Shown here in pieces: positions 52,401-62,270 of a stretch of 64,000 nucleotides of DNA. The translations under genes and the position numbers were made by a program. How positions within the stretch are numbered: the stretch's first letter is position 1; each line of letters opens with the position of its first letter. Under the pieces are notes generated by a model that saw nothing but the letters and a program-made list of their open reading frames with translations, made no database searches and was not told where the DNA came from. Origin of the DNA: Darksidea phi (lineage: Eukaryota > Ascomycota > Dothideomycetes > Pleosporales > Lentitheciaceae); NCBI GenBank assembly GCA_030770425.1, contig JASJFT010000060.1, positions 1-64,000 of the forward strand, read 5' to 3'.

Positions 52401-53218
52401 TCCCACGAAGGCTGCAGTGAAGGAACATGGAAGAGCCCCTCACGGAGGCCATCAGCGCGAGGGTGAAAGCTTTCAAGTGCTTCGAGGAATTTGAAAGCCT
52501 GCCCCGAGGTGTTGGTCTCGCTTCCCAACCAGATGACGACTCGTTTGGCGAGAGCATATATTTGCCTCATATTGTCGACGATACGGCGTATCTCTCTGGC
52601 TGGACTGCCGCTTTCAGCGAAGAGAGTCCCAATCCAGAAAATCCTAGGCTCCGTTGAATGCCGTAGATGACGCAGCGCTAACTCGAGGCTTGCGCTAACT
52701 TCGACATTGGCGACTTCTTTATTCTGAACGTGTTTAATTTGCCCTACTTTCGAAGAGCTGTCGGGAGTGTAAGATAACACTTCGAAGCGTTTGTGACACT
52801 TTTCGAGAGACTCTTTGCCAACTGCGCACCATATTGCAGCCGATTTAGACTCTGATGGATACAGAACTAGGAGGCAAACGGTCTCAGATATTTCGCTGCC
52901 ATGGGATAGAATATCTTTTGAAGGTATGGTCCATGACTCGCTGATGCTCCAATGTGGAGGCGGCCAGGATAAATTGGTGGAAATGCTCTGCTGGGTGTGC
53001 CGAGAGAACCTTTCGGCCAAGAACACCAGACAGGCGCTCCATGCACTCTCGAGTCTCTCTAATTCGTCCAGAATATTGTACTGATCTCGTTGGCTTCCAA
53101 GGGTCTCGCCAAGGGTATTGAATACTTTGTCTCGCAGCAATGTCAACAGGAGCAGGGGCTCAAAGCCTTCTTTTGTCAACCCGTCATCTCCCGCACGAGG
53201 AACGTCTCGTCTTTCCAT
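49495..53218 (-). CDS. Large HET-domain protein with two HET-type regions
   Basis: Two exons: 53218-49621 and 49568-49495 (1,223 aa), with a 52-nt intron (GTAAGT donor, CTTAAC branch, CCTAG acceptor) splitting a Tyr codon. The last exon supplies the usual HET C-terminus GDAYVHGIMKGEA. The complete HET domain lies at about 590-820: ALSYVWND, LWVDALCIDQ, ERSRQV-FMQSIYRDA, RRYWTRVWIVQEV. An earlier segment at about 180-330 (FWIGTLFAESG, IYALAKRVVIWLGSE) is a degenerate HET-like copy whose usual DALCINQ is altered. HET proteins mediate heterokaryon incompatibility and cell death; the HET fold is TIR-like. I chose the ATG at 53,218 because the frame further upstream, to 53,404, lacks an ATG. An additional 5' exon cannot be excluded. 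Confidence 0.85.
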
Positions 53219-53981
53219 GTTAAGCTCGATCGAAAATATTCGCTGCCGTTTTTGTATCCGGCGTGATGCAGATCGATTTCGTGGGTATGACGGAGCTGTT
53301 CGTTGATGATTCGCAACACAAGAATTGTACCGTATATCTTCACTGCAGTTTGGCCCCGACAGCCGATGAGGCCAAATCTTCGATTCCCTTCTCTCTTGCT
53401 CCACCCCTACATACGACGCCCGATTTTGCGGGCTGGGCTACCTCCGCACCAGTCTTTACTCCCCGTGCGTATGTGCAAGAGTCGTGTTCATTGTCCATTG
53501 GCCATTTCATGTGATGTTGGCATTATAGAGGCGTCAAAGCTGACTCGGTGAAAAATTTTCACAATTGTGGTGCTGCAGAAAATGGACGAGGATGGCAGTC
53601 GCTTCCGAGTGAGGAGAATATGTGAGTTCTGGTTGGTGTATCATTCAATGTCATCTTTGCGGCGGCAAGGCAGTGCATTTGGTCGCTTAACTCTGTCCTT
53701 TGACCGGTGCGGGGACCGGTGCAGGCACAGGGGCATGGACCCGTAGCATGGGCGCCATTGGGCAATAGTGGGTGAGCCAGCTGTTCTAGTGGCGCATATC
53801 CCCGCCACATATCTTCGCAAGGACAGAACTTGCACATCCAACAGCAAGACGATGCACACTATATCTAGGCCCGTGGTGACATGCTCCCTACCCTTTCGTC
53901 ATTATTGCTTGAGGGATCAAGAGCTCTTAATCGCTCTATTGCTCGCACGTCAACAGGACAGGAGCAAGTCTGCTTCGAATT
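53219..53981. promoter_or_regulatory. Divergent upstream region of HET and AAA+ genes
   Basis: About 760 bp separate the two opposed starts. No gene, RNA or repeat is recognised. Short open frames here have no family resemblance. Confidence 0.4.
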
Positions 53982-56389
53982 ATGGCTACTCCGGGCACTC
54001 CGCAACCGTGGATAGGCCCCGAAAACCAGCAAACCACCAACATACGGCCGCTAAGTTTGGTTCTCGACTCCAGCGCTGATTTTGGTAATCTCCCCTCTCT
54101 AGATGATATACTGGGAGAAATTACTTCTATCAAGGGACAGCCAGACGCGGCGGCGAACGCCGCCCTGGACAGCGATTCGGATGACGACGAGCTCCACCCG
54201 GAGGAGGAAGGTGCTGAATGTGCTATAAAGCATGTCTACGAGGGTCCCAAGCAATGCAGCTGCTGCATCAACTAGGTAGATGAGTATCCAGACGACTTGC
54301 AGCCAGCAGCTGGGTCCTCGGACAAAACGCCGGACAGCAAACGCCACGCGATCCTCGTCAGGAACAAGAAGTCTCACAATGGACCCGAGCCATTGGAAAT
54401 ACATCAGATCGTGGCTCAAAACCGTCATTTGATTTCCATCCTCCAGGACATTCTGAAGGACTACCCCGGAATTACCTTTGAGGCAAAGCAAGTGGTTTTC
54501 TCTCGGCCGTTTGCACCGCTTTTTCACTATTGGAGTGAAGTCAAGAGAGCCGCAAGGCAGAAGGAAAAGGGGGATCGTCACCGCTTGTCCGATTGCTATT
54601 CCAAGTCTTGAGATGCGAGATGAAATCAACCCTGAAAGCCTATACGGACCTTATTTCTCATTCGGTCATCACGTTCGACCTGTTTTGGACCATATTCAAG
54701 CCCGGTGACCTTCTTGTCGAAAGCAATGCTACCACTAAACGCATGTACCGCCTGGTTGAGACAAGTTACAATATGTGCACGATGACTTTCAGGTTGAAGT
54801 GCAAATATGTTGACTGGGATGGCACCATGTTTGGATACTACACTACCGGAAAGACCATAGATTGCTTCAGCGGTCCTGTACCAATTGCGAGCTTGCAAAT
54901 CCTGCCAAGATCCCATGTCGAGAATCTAGATAACCTTCAAGAGGAACTCATTGCTCGGGGGAGACGGTTTCAGTCTCTTGCTGGGTACCACTACAAAGCT
55001 TATGAACGGTTCAGCGACGAAGTGTGATCCCCCTATCATCCGTTGGAAATTTGCCAATGACGAGAGAAGCAGACAAAGGAGCGAGTAATCGTCGACGCCA
55101 AAGCCTATTTCCAATACGGCAGGACCAGCATCCATTTGCATAGAATTGCTAATCGGCAACACCACGAGTCCGCCTATGACGGCCACGATTCCGAGACGGG
55201 CAACAAGATCGATCAAAATAATCAGGGTATGCATTAGGTTATATACACCACCGTAATCGTGTCGTGCTGCTAACTCTACTCGAGCGGTTGTTTTGGAAGA
55301 GGAAGACTTCCTGACCTGCATCGACTCAGTTCGAGGGTATTCGCTCAAGTCGAAGGAATGGGGTAAGCCACATTACACTAGTGCAAATTCCGATATGTCC
55401 TATTGGAGCTGACCAAGACCAGGCCACTTCAGTATTGAGAAGATTGTTGAGATTGTGTGGAATGACGAAGCATTTGTGAACCTCATATTGCCACGGCAAT
55501 ACAAGGATCTGATCCTCTCGTTCGTTGAAACCAAGATCGCACAGAAAACCGAATTCGACGACTTCATCGCGGGCAAAGGCAAGTCCGATCAGTTGCTCAA
55601 CCGTATAACCAGATACTAACAGTTGTGGACACGCACAGGCCAGGGAGTAATCATGCTGCTAAGTGGCGATCCGGGTGTAGGGAAAACCCTCACTGCTGAA
55701 TCAAGTACAGTAGCCCATATTCAATGTGTAAGAGCGTTCCATGTGCTAAAACCTTTGTCCACTTTAGTCGCAGAACAAATTCGTGCGCCGCTCTATTCGG
55801 TCACTGCTGGTGAATTAGGATCTGGAGTCAGCCGTGTGGAGAGCTCCCTTGAAAAGGTTCTCAGCCTCGCAGCGCGATGGAACGCCGTCCTCCTTCTAGA
55901 CGAAGCCGACGTCTTCTTAGAACAGCGCTCCAATAATGAAATAGAACGAAACAAACTAGTCTCAGGTATGTTTTTGGATCCTCTAGATCTTCGCTTAAGT
56001 ATTTCCTTGCCTGCATCTGCTGATACTGCGCCTCAGTCTTTCTCCGAACACTTGAATATTACAAGGGTATTCTATTCATCACGACCAATAGAGCTTCGTC
56101 CATCGACCGGGCATTCCGATCACGCATCGATCTCAGTATCAAATATAAGCCTCTAAGCACGGCAACCCAGCAGGAAGTCTGGAAGAGCTTCATCAACCGC
56201 TCTACGTCCAAGGCCTCGCTCTTCCTAGATGATGATTGGGCCACGTTCACCAAGCGACCGATGAATGGCCGCGAAATCAAGAACGCAGTGAAGTTAGCCC
56301 ATCTCCTGGCCACCAAACGCAGAGAAGAGTTAGCTCCAGGCCATGTTAATGAAGTTCTGGAGATCCTTCACGATGAGGACTCTGAGTAG
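53982..56389 (+). pseudogene. Fungal AAA+ ATPase (DUF7025 type), apparently disabled
   Basis: Exons: 53982-55021 (with lesions), 55067-55226, 55285-55362, 55423-55578, 55639-55704, 55768-55965 and 56037-56389. Introns are 45, 58, 60, 60, 63 and 71 nt; the one at 55,579-55,638 is GC-AG. The N-terminal part has an acidic segment, then KQCSCCIN and the region typical of DUF7025 proteins (VITFDLFWTIFKPG, YVDWDG, GYHYKAY). The C-terminal AAA+ domain keeps Walker A GDPGVGKT, Walker B LLLDEADVFLEQR, a sensor-1-like TTNRA and the arginine-finger region FRSRID. Two lesions interrupt the first exon: TAG at 54,273-54,275 where the family has Trp (CCINW), and a 1-nt deletion near 54,589 (frame resumes as LLFQVL). 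The ATPase half is intact. It is either a recent pseudogene or carries assembly errors. The cellular role of the family is poorly known. Confidence 0.75.
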
Positions 56390-57000
56390 GATTTCGGTTT
56401 AGAATAAGAATCTGTCGAACAGCTGAATTGACCATTTTCTCTGGAATGGAGCCGAATGCCTATATGCTGTGTTTTATAGTTAATTCACCGGTTGATAGAA
56501 TCCATGAAACCTTGTTACCCGTGGAAACTGGGAAACACATGCTTGTGAGAGTCTTGTTGGGGGTTCCTTTAGCCTAGAGTCACGATAACAGATATCTTGG
56601 TAGCAGCATCACTCTGGTGCTATGAGTTCGCCGATCGTTCATTTGGATATTAGAAACCAGATAAATTTGTTGCATTTACATGCCTTTCGTCGCCCGAGAA
56701 GACTTTGTGAAAGACACAACAAGACCTAGGTTGTAGAAGCTGAACCTACTTGGGTTTCTCTCTCCTGAGTTACAAGGATAGTAATTCATTGATACATCCA
56801 CCATAGCTCTGGTGGATTACTACAGGCCCTATCATTGCGAGCGGAATGCGTGCCTCCCGGTCGTTTTAGAGACGAAGTGAGTGTTTTGCTTCTTCCCTAA
56901 TGTTCCGAACGGACACTAAATGATGACTGCAGCGATGTTTCTGAGTTTTCACCCTCCACCCTCCACCACACTTCACATTTTCCCATCAGGGGTATCTCGC
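56390..57000. other. Intergenic region between convergent genes
   Basis: The 3' sides of the AAA+ gene and the short-chain dehydrogenase gene face each other. A CCACCCTCCAC-type pyrimidine-rich stretch lies at 56,950-56,975. No coding or RNA feature is recognised. Confidence 0.4.
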
Positions 57001-57933
57001 CTACAGTTTTGCCGTTAATCCTCCGTCAATCACGACTGTGGCCCCGGTCATGTAGCTAGCGGAAGGACTGCATATGTGAACTATCGTATCGGCGATCTCA
57101 TCCGTGCTAGCTATCCGATGCAACGGTGTTTTATCAACGAGTAACTGCCTAAATCCAGGCAAACGTTGTACGGTCGCATCGAACATGGGTGTTTCGGCGC
57201 CACCGGGGAGTACAACATTCACCCGTATGAGGTCCTTTGCGAGATCCAGCGCAGCCACTTTTGTGGCAGCAAGTATGGCGTGTTTTGCTGTGACGTACGA
57301 CATATTGCCCGCGTTAGCCAATATCGAATTTACCGATCCCAGATTCACTATTGAACCGCGTCCTAGGGGCCTTTCTGGGTGGCGACTTTGGCGTCGTGTC
57401 TCTGGGGCGAATGCAATAGGTTCCTGGGATTGCATCGCCTTTGAAACGGCTTTCATGCAATTAATGGTTCCGTAGAGGTTTATTTTTATGACACGGTCGA
57501 AATGTTCCGTGTTGAGATCTGACACTGGAAAGCTCGACATATTGGGAACCTGCCAGTAGATCAGAGAAGTGCAGAAGGACCGTATAATGCGACTTACGCC
57601 CGCGCAATTCACAAAGAAGTCGATTCGACCCCCGAGTACCCCCAATGCCGTGTCGACCATGTTTTGAACGCTATTTTGGTCGACCACATCCACTTTGATG
57701 CGAAAACTTTGATAAACCGCATTCGAGGCATACTGCTTGCTTTGCCCGGCCGTTTGCTGGGCGCTCTCTTCGTTGATGTCCGCAACGGCTACAGCCTTGC
57801 ATCCAGCTTCGGCAAAGGCGAATACGGTATCTTGACCAATCCCACTCCCTCCCTAAAGATAGTCAGTAGACATAGTTTATTGGACATGGATTTGACCCAC
57901 CCCTACAACAAGCGCTACGCCGCTGAGAGGCAT
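57001..57933 (-). CDS. Short-chain dehydrogenase/reductase (SDR, classical type)
   Basis: Three exons: 57933-57901, 57852-57598 and 57549-57001 (278 aa), with introns of 48 and 48 nt (GTGGGT and GTAAGT donors). The first exon encodes only MPLSGVALVVG; splicing creates the glycine-rich cofactor motif GGGSGIG. Further classical SDR features are NCAG (end of exon 2), the active-site Ser in LGSVNS, catalytic YVTAK (YxxxK), the DLAKDLIRVNVVLPGG block and a C-terminal TGATVVIDGG. The enzyme is an NAD(P)-dependent oxidoreductase with probable cytosolic location; the substrate cannot be deduced. The aspartate in AVADIN at the end of beta-2 suggests a preference for NAD(H). No biosynthetic cluster is evident around it. 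Without the second intron the 16 inserted residues would break the fold after NCAG, which supports splicing. Confidence 0.9.
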
Positions 57934-58643
57934 GGGGATCAATATTGTTTCTTTGAAGATTTTTCGAAGCAAAGAAGGTCGGAGACCGAATCGTTTTAAT
58001 ATATGTATTGTGCAACGATGGCTAAAGTGATGCGGCATGGCGTTGGGCGGCGGCCGAGCCGCGTGGCGCCGTTTAGCTAATATTCCGATGGCACGGAAGC
58101 CAACACGAGGAACGACTTCACATGATTGATTGCCTGAAATTTTATCATGCCACTGGTGCATGTGTTGAAGCGGCACAGCTTTCGCACCAGTCTTACGGCC
58201 AACTGGAGTCTGGCGGGGGAAAAGAGGAGTCTAGCGCGCTTGGTGGCCGGCATCCAAAGTTCGCCCTTCCTTACCCCGCCGCAACCCAAGCTGCCTGCTC
58301 CAGTTGATGTACGCCGTCCTCGCGCTGCACTCTAACGCCGGCTTGCGATGGTGTATACGGTACAAGAAGAATCACAGCTCGAGCCTGCAAGCGTACGGTC
58401 AGAGCGGGCCGACCGCCCTTCCTGCTAGTATGATCGCTGTGCTGTATCTGCCCATTTTCCTATCACTTGCCTGAGAGCGGACGCCAAGCTTTGATGACAT
58501 TCCAGCCACAATGTCGCAATAATGTGAGTTATCGGCTAATTAGGAATGAAACTGAAAAATCGAGACGTCGCTTGACTCTGCTTCTGCAATTTCTCCTAAC
58601 TCCTTGGGATTCTTGATCTTTCCTCCCTTAAATGTATTGAACG
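57934..58643. promoter_or_regulatory. Divergent upstream region of SDR and chromate transporter genes
   Basis: About 700 bp with two short GC-rich stretches and no recognised gene. A pyrimidine-rich run before the transporter start (58,560-58,630) is usual for fungal promoters. Confidence 0.4.
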
Positions 58644-60303
58644 ATGCCCCTCTACTCCACAATCAACTCTTTCCGCGTCTATGCACGCACGCAACGCAGC
58701 CCGTCGGACCAGCCCAATACCGGAAAACTAGGATGGCGACTTGCAGAAGTGACAGCGAGGATGTGGGATCTAGGATTCACGGCGTTTGGCGGACCGCCTG
58801 TGCACTTTCAAATCCTACATCGACGATTCGTAGATGGTAAAGGACATTTTGGAGCGAAGTGGATTGATGAACAGACTGTGGGTGTCCAAAGCGAGATGCA
58901 CGTCAGAGATCACTGAATTACTGACAAGTGTGATACAGTATCAAGAGCTCTTCGCAATTTGTCAGGCACTTCCCGGCCCAGCTTCCACAAAAATGGTGTT
59001 TTGTATTGCGATGATCCACGCCGGCCTTACTGCAGCCGTCTTTGCCCTTTTACTCTGGAGTTTGCCTGGCGCAATTGGGATGTATGCCCTCTCACTCGGT
59101 GTGCAGAAGATGCCTGATAGACTGCCCCCTATTGTTTACGCGTTGCTGAGTGGGATGAATGCGAGCACGGTTGGCATCATTGCATTGGCAGCCGTGCAGT
59201 TGGCCGAAAAGGCAATTAAAGACCGTATCACGAGGGTCCTAGTCATCTTCGGTGCGTGTGCCGGCTTGTGCTACAACGCACTATGGTACTTCCCTGTATT
59301 GATTGTAATTGGCGGAGCGGCCACGGTGATATGGGATGTCTGGCTGCGTCAAAAAGTTGGAAAGATCAGAGCCGGTTATGCAGCCAAAAGGAGAAGGGCT
59401 AGAAATGAAGGCGGTGATGCTGAAGAGACCGCCGTGACGCAGGATGTCCCACCAGCAGAGCAAGTGCAACTCAAACGCCCGGAAGCAGTTAAGCGCCGCC
59501 CTCAAGCTGGGAATTCAACGGACCATATTATGCCAGTGGAAGAAGAGATAGGTCCGAGCAGTTCGGCACAGCATCGTAGCGCAGAGGAGATCGCTGGAGC
59601 GACGCCTGTCACGGATACCCGAACGCACAACATCTCCATCAAGGTCGGCCTCTCGCTCGTCGTGGGCTTCTTACTATCCTTTATTGTTGTCATGGTCATT
59701 CGTGGAACGGTCGACGCCCGTGCCCTCGCATACGATCTCTTCGCCAACATGTATCTCGCCGGCACCATCATTTTTGGTGGTGGTCCAGTTGTTATTCCGC
59801 TTCTCCGATCCTATGTCGTCGACCCGGGGTGGGTTTCGCCACGAGACTTCCTGCTCGGTCTGGCTATTATCCAGGCCTTCCCAGGGCCAAATTTCAACTT
59901 TTCCGTGTATTTGGGCGCACTAACCCTTGCATCAACGAGCATTCCTACCGTCTTTGGTGCATTATTAGCTTTTATAGGGATCTTCTTCCCGGGCATCGTT
60001 CTTGCGGTAGGCGTGCAGTCCATTTGGCAAGCCTTGAGAACGAAGGCATGGGTCTTAAGTTTATTGAGGGGTATTAATGCTGCAGCTGTTGGCTTGGTGT
60101 TCACAGCTGTGTATCGCCTCTGGGAGATCGGATATCTGACGCCAGAGAGTAGCGATGGGAAGAGTCTTGCACAGCAGCCTTGGTGGGTCGTTGTAGCTGC
60201 TGTCACGTACGCGGAGACTGCTTGGTTTGGAATACCACCTGCACAGGCAATCATCCTTGGTGCTGTACTGGGTTTAGGGTGGTATGGTGCTGTTGGATCA
60301 TGA
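58644..60303 (+). CDS. CHR-family chromate ion transporter
   Basis: Two exons: 58644-58877 and 58939-60303 (532 aa), with a 61-nt intron (GTGGGT donor, TTACTGAC branch, ATACAG acceptor) between Thr and Tyr of DEQTYQELF. It has the two-domain layout of long CHR proteins. The N-terminal half contains FGGPPVH and CQALPGPAS; the C-terminal half contains FGGGPVVIP and QAFPGPNFNF. Each half has several hydrophobic segments, and a charged cytosolic linker of about 100 residues joins them (about 240-340). It is a multi-pass membrane protein, and fungal members are linked to chromate or sulfate transport and chromate resistance. The proposed ATG precedes a short hydrophilic leader. The direction of transport is not deducible here. 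Confidence 0.9.
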
Positions 60304-60423
60304 TCGATCTGCGTCGAAGGCATACAAGCCTTTTGAGGTCCGAGTCTATGCGCAGCGCCTCTGACCAATAATAATAGGATCTATTATCGCAAAGCATGGT
60401 GGTCGCAGCAGAGCGTCACAACG

Positions 60424-61144
60424 CTAGCCTCTAATTACCCACGCAGGTCCACAAGCGAGTTTGATGGGCGTCTCGCCACTCCAGCTATTGGAAAGATTCT
60501 TGCGCAGGTCCCAATGAATGCTGAACCGAAGCTGAGGCATGCGGCTGTAACCTTCCGGGCAGGTCCTATTGGCGTAGGCAGTTTCGAGTGTCTCGGTGTC
60601 GACGCATTGCGGGAAGTAGAGTAGCTGTTGCAGGTGCGTGCTGCATGTGCTGCTAGGGAAGCCATTCTTATCAAGCGGAACATCTTCACTCTCACAGCCT
60701 CATGTTGCCTTTGCCGAAGGATCCATCCCATCTGGCGTAGTAGCCGTGGCCACATCCGCAACCATCTTCAAGTTCTGCGGTATCGCGACTTCTGCCTCTG
60801 GCAACCCCAGATTATAATAGGCCGAGAACCGGAACATGTCCATGGGTTCCTATGTACTCCCCCCATCTGTCGTGTACAGCGGTGTCGGAATCCAATATAC
60901 GCTTAGATCATTGATGTTCCGAGCAATCGTGCAACCAGTCTGTAGCTCGGCGTGTGTTGGTGTTAATAGTGACGGCGTCGGAACCGAAAAAAGAGTGCCT
61001 ATGTGATTTATCGTATTGGCCGGGAAAGACGATGGGATCAATGTTTTTACGCATGAAGACGGACATGATGTTGACTTGGGTGTAGGCGTTAGCTGCTTGA
61101 GCCAAGAAGCCGACCGTAGCGGTATTGAAAAGTAGTGAAGGCAT
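60424..61144 (-). pseudogene. DUF1996 secreted-protein pseudogene
   Basis: The frame starts at ATG 61,144 with a probable signal peptide (MPSLLFNTATVGFLAQAANA) followed by the DUF1996 signature DPIVFPGQYDKSH-HSFFGSDAVT. It breaks by a frameshift near 60,950, continues as ELQTGCT and DLSVYWIPT, then meets TAG at 60,850-60,852 and TGA at 60,700-60,702 (a Trp codon, TWGC, in the family). Past these it reads TCSTHLQQLLYFP, CPEGYSRMPQLRFS and IHWDLRK before ending near 60,424 after LACGPAW. Intact relatives are secreted proteins of unknown function, sometimes with WSC domains. With three lesions it is very probably dead. No intron signal explains the breaks. Confidence 0.8.
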
Positions 61145-61409
61145 CCTGTGCGCTAAACGAATGTAACAAAATACCAACCATAACCAAAAAGAAGAGCGAA
61201 ATCGATTGTGGAGAGTTGGGAAGGACGGAACTGCGTCTAAGCCGCCGTCTTTATGCCGCCCATTTAGCGCTACCTCGTCGTTACTCACCTAATCGGCTCA
61301 AACTCACCTATCATGTTGCTAGGCAGCCGTTTCGGGCCACTGGCAGCCTATCCAAATTCAGCACCTGTGCCGTGTGTTCCAACACGAGATGGCGGCGGAA
61401 CAAAGCATG

Positions 61410-61822
61410 AATGCCTCTAAAGTGACTACCACTATGGAACAATTATCTTATCCCTGATAGGGGCAAATAGTATCTTTTTACCTTTATCCTTAATCGGGCT
61501 AGATAGCACTTTTTCAGCCCTATTAAGAATAAGTATAGAATAAAAAAATATAATTTTAATATTTTATAGTTTTTTTTTTATATTTAAATTTTTAAAAATC
61601 ATAGAATCTAAAAATCTAAAAATCTAAATTTTTTATTACACCCTACTGTATTAATAAGAGAGATTTTACATTCTACCGATATCCTATTACTAAATTTAAT
61701 ACTTTAAAGATGGTTTAGGGAGATAATAGATAGTATATAATTTTATTCGAAATATCTACGATTTATAGCTTCCCGATCACTTTAAAAGAGTCTATTCCGC
61801 CATCGATATATTACCCGCTGAC
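61410..61822. other. AT-rich, partly RIP-like intergenic stretch
   Basis: Composition is AT-rich with long A and T runs, the direct repeats atctaaaa at about 61,605-61,625 and reduced CA/TG. It resembles a short, older transposon remnant, but no terminal repeats or coding remains are recognisable. Confidence 0.45.
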
Positions 61823-62029
61823 TTGAATTTCGAAGTCTCCGATCAGCCTAAACCTCAATTTCCAGATCAGGAACTAGCTTCATCACGCTCAGCACTGTCC
61901 CAGCGATTTGAAGATCACAGCTTAGCCGATGAAGGAACGATACTGGACAGCCAGCCAAGCGTCCAGCGAATCACCCCAGATACGACGATCCAGTCTCAGT
62001 CAAGCAACTCAAAGAGGAAAAAGAAGTAA
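61790..62029 (+). pseudogene. 3' remnant of an unidentified ORF
   Basis: An open frame of about 80 codons begins inside AT-rich DNA and ends in a Ser/Gln-rich, Lys-tailed C-terminus (NSKRKKK). It has no ATG of its own. The polar tail looks like the end of a larger protein whose upstream part was lost. I do not recognise the family. Confidence 0.35.
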
Positions 62030-62139
62030 CGGTTTGCATCTCATCGTCAACACAAACGATCGGCTTTTAGCCCTTTGGCCCTTTGCCAGGTGGCGCATCG
62101 CACATACTACTAGTGAGCCTTGTCTCTCATATATTGATT

Positions 62140-62268
62140 GGCTGCTGTCTCAGTCTGAAATTTCTGCGGACACATTTTGCAGGAAATTTTTAGATTCCGA
62201 TGTCCCAATGCGTGCAGATGTTGATAAGCTGCACTCCGTGTGTAAAACTTCTTGGCGCACGTCTTGGG
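62140..62268 (-). pseudogene. Two degenerate, out-of-frame C2H2 finger units
   Basis: Beyond the stop of the upstream gene, another frame on the minus strand encodes TCAKKFYTRSAAYQHLHALGH and CKMCPQKFQTETAANQYM. These are two more fingers of the same array, cut off by a small deletion that also removed the linker and first Cys of the first. Confidence 0.7.
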
Positions 62269-62270
62269 CC

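Noticed and set aside
53219..53404. N-terminal extension of the HET protein upstream of 53,218
   Set aside because: The frame is open but has no ATG; the sequence is basic and unlike known HET proteins.
55022..55066. Two TGA stops in the AAA+ gene
   Set aside because: Both lie in a 45-nt stretch with GT and AG ends; removing it joins SDE to KQTKERV in frame, so they are not counted as lesions.
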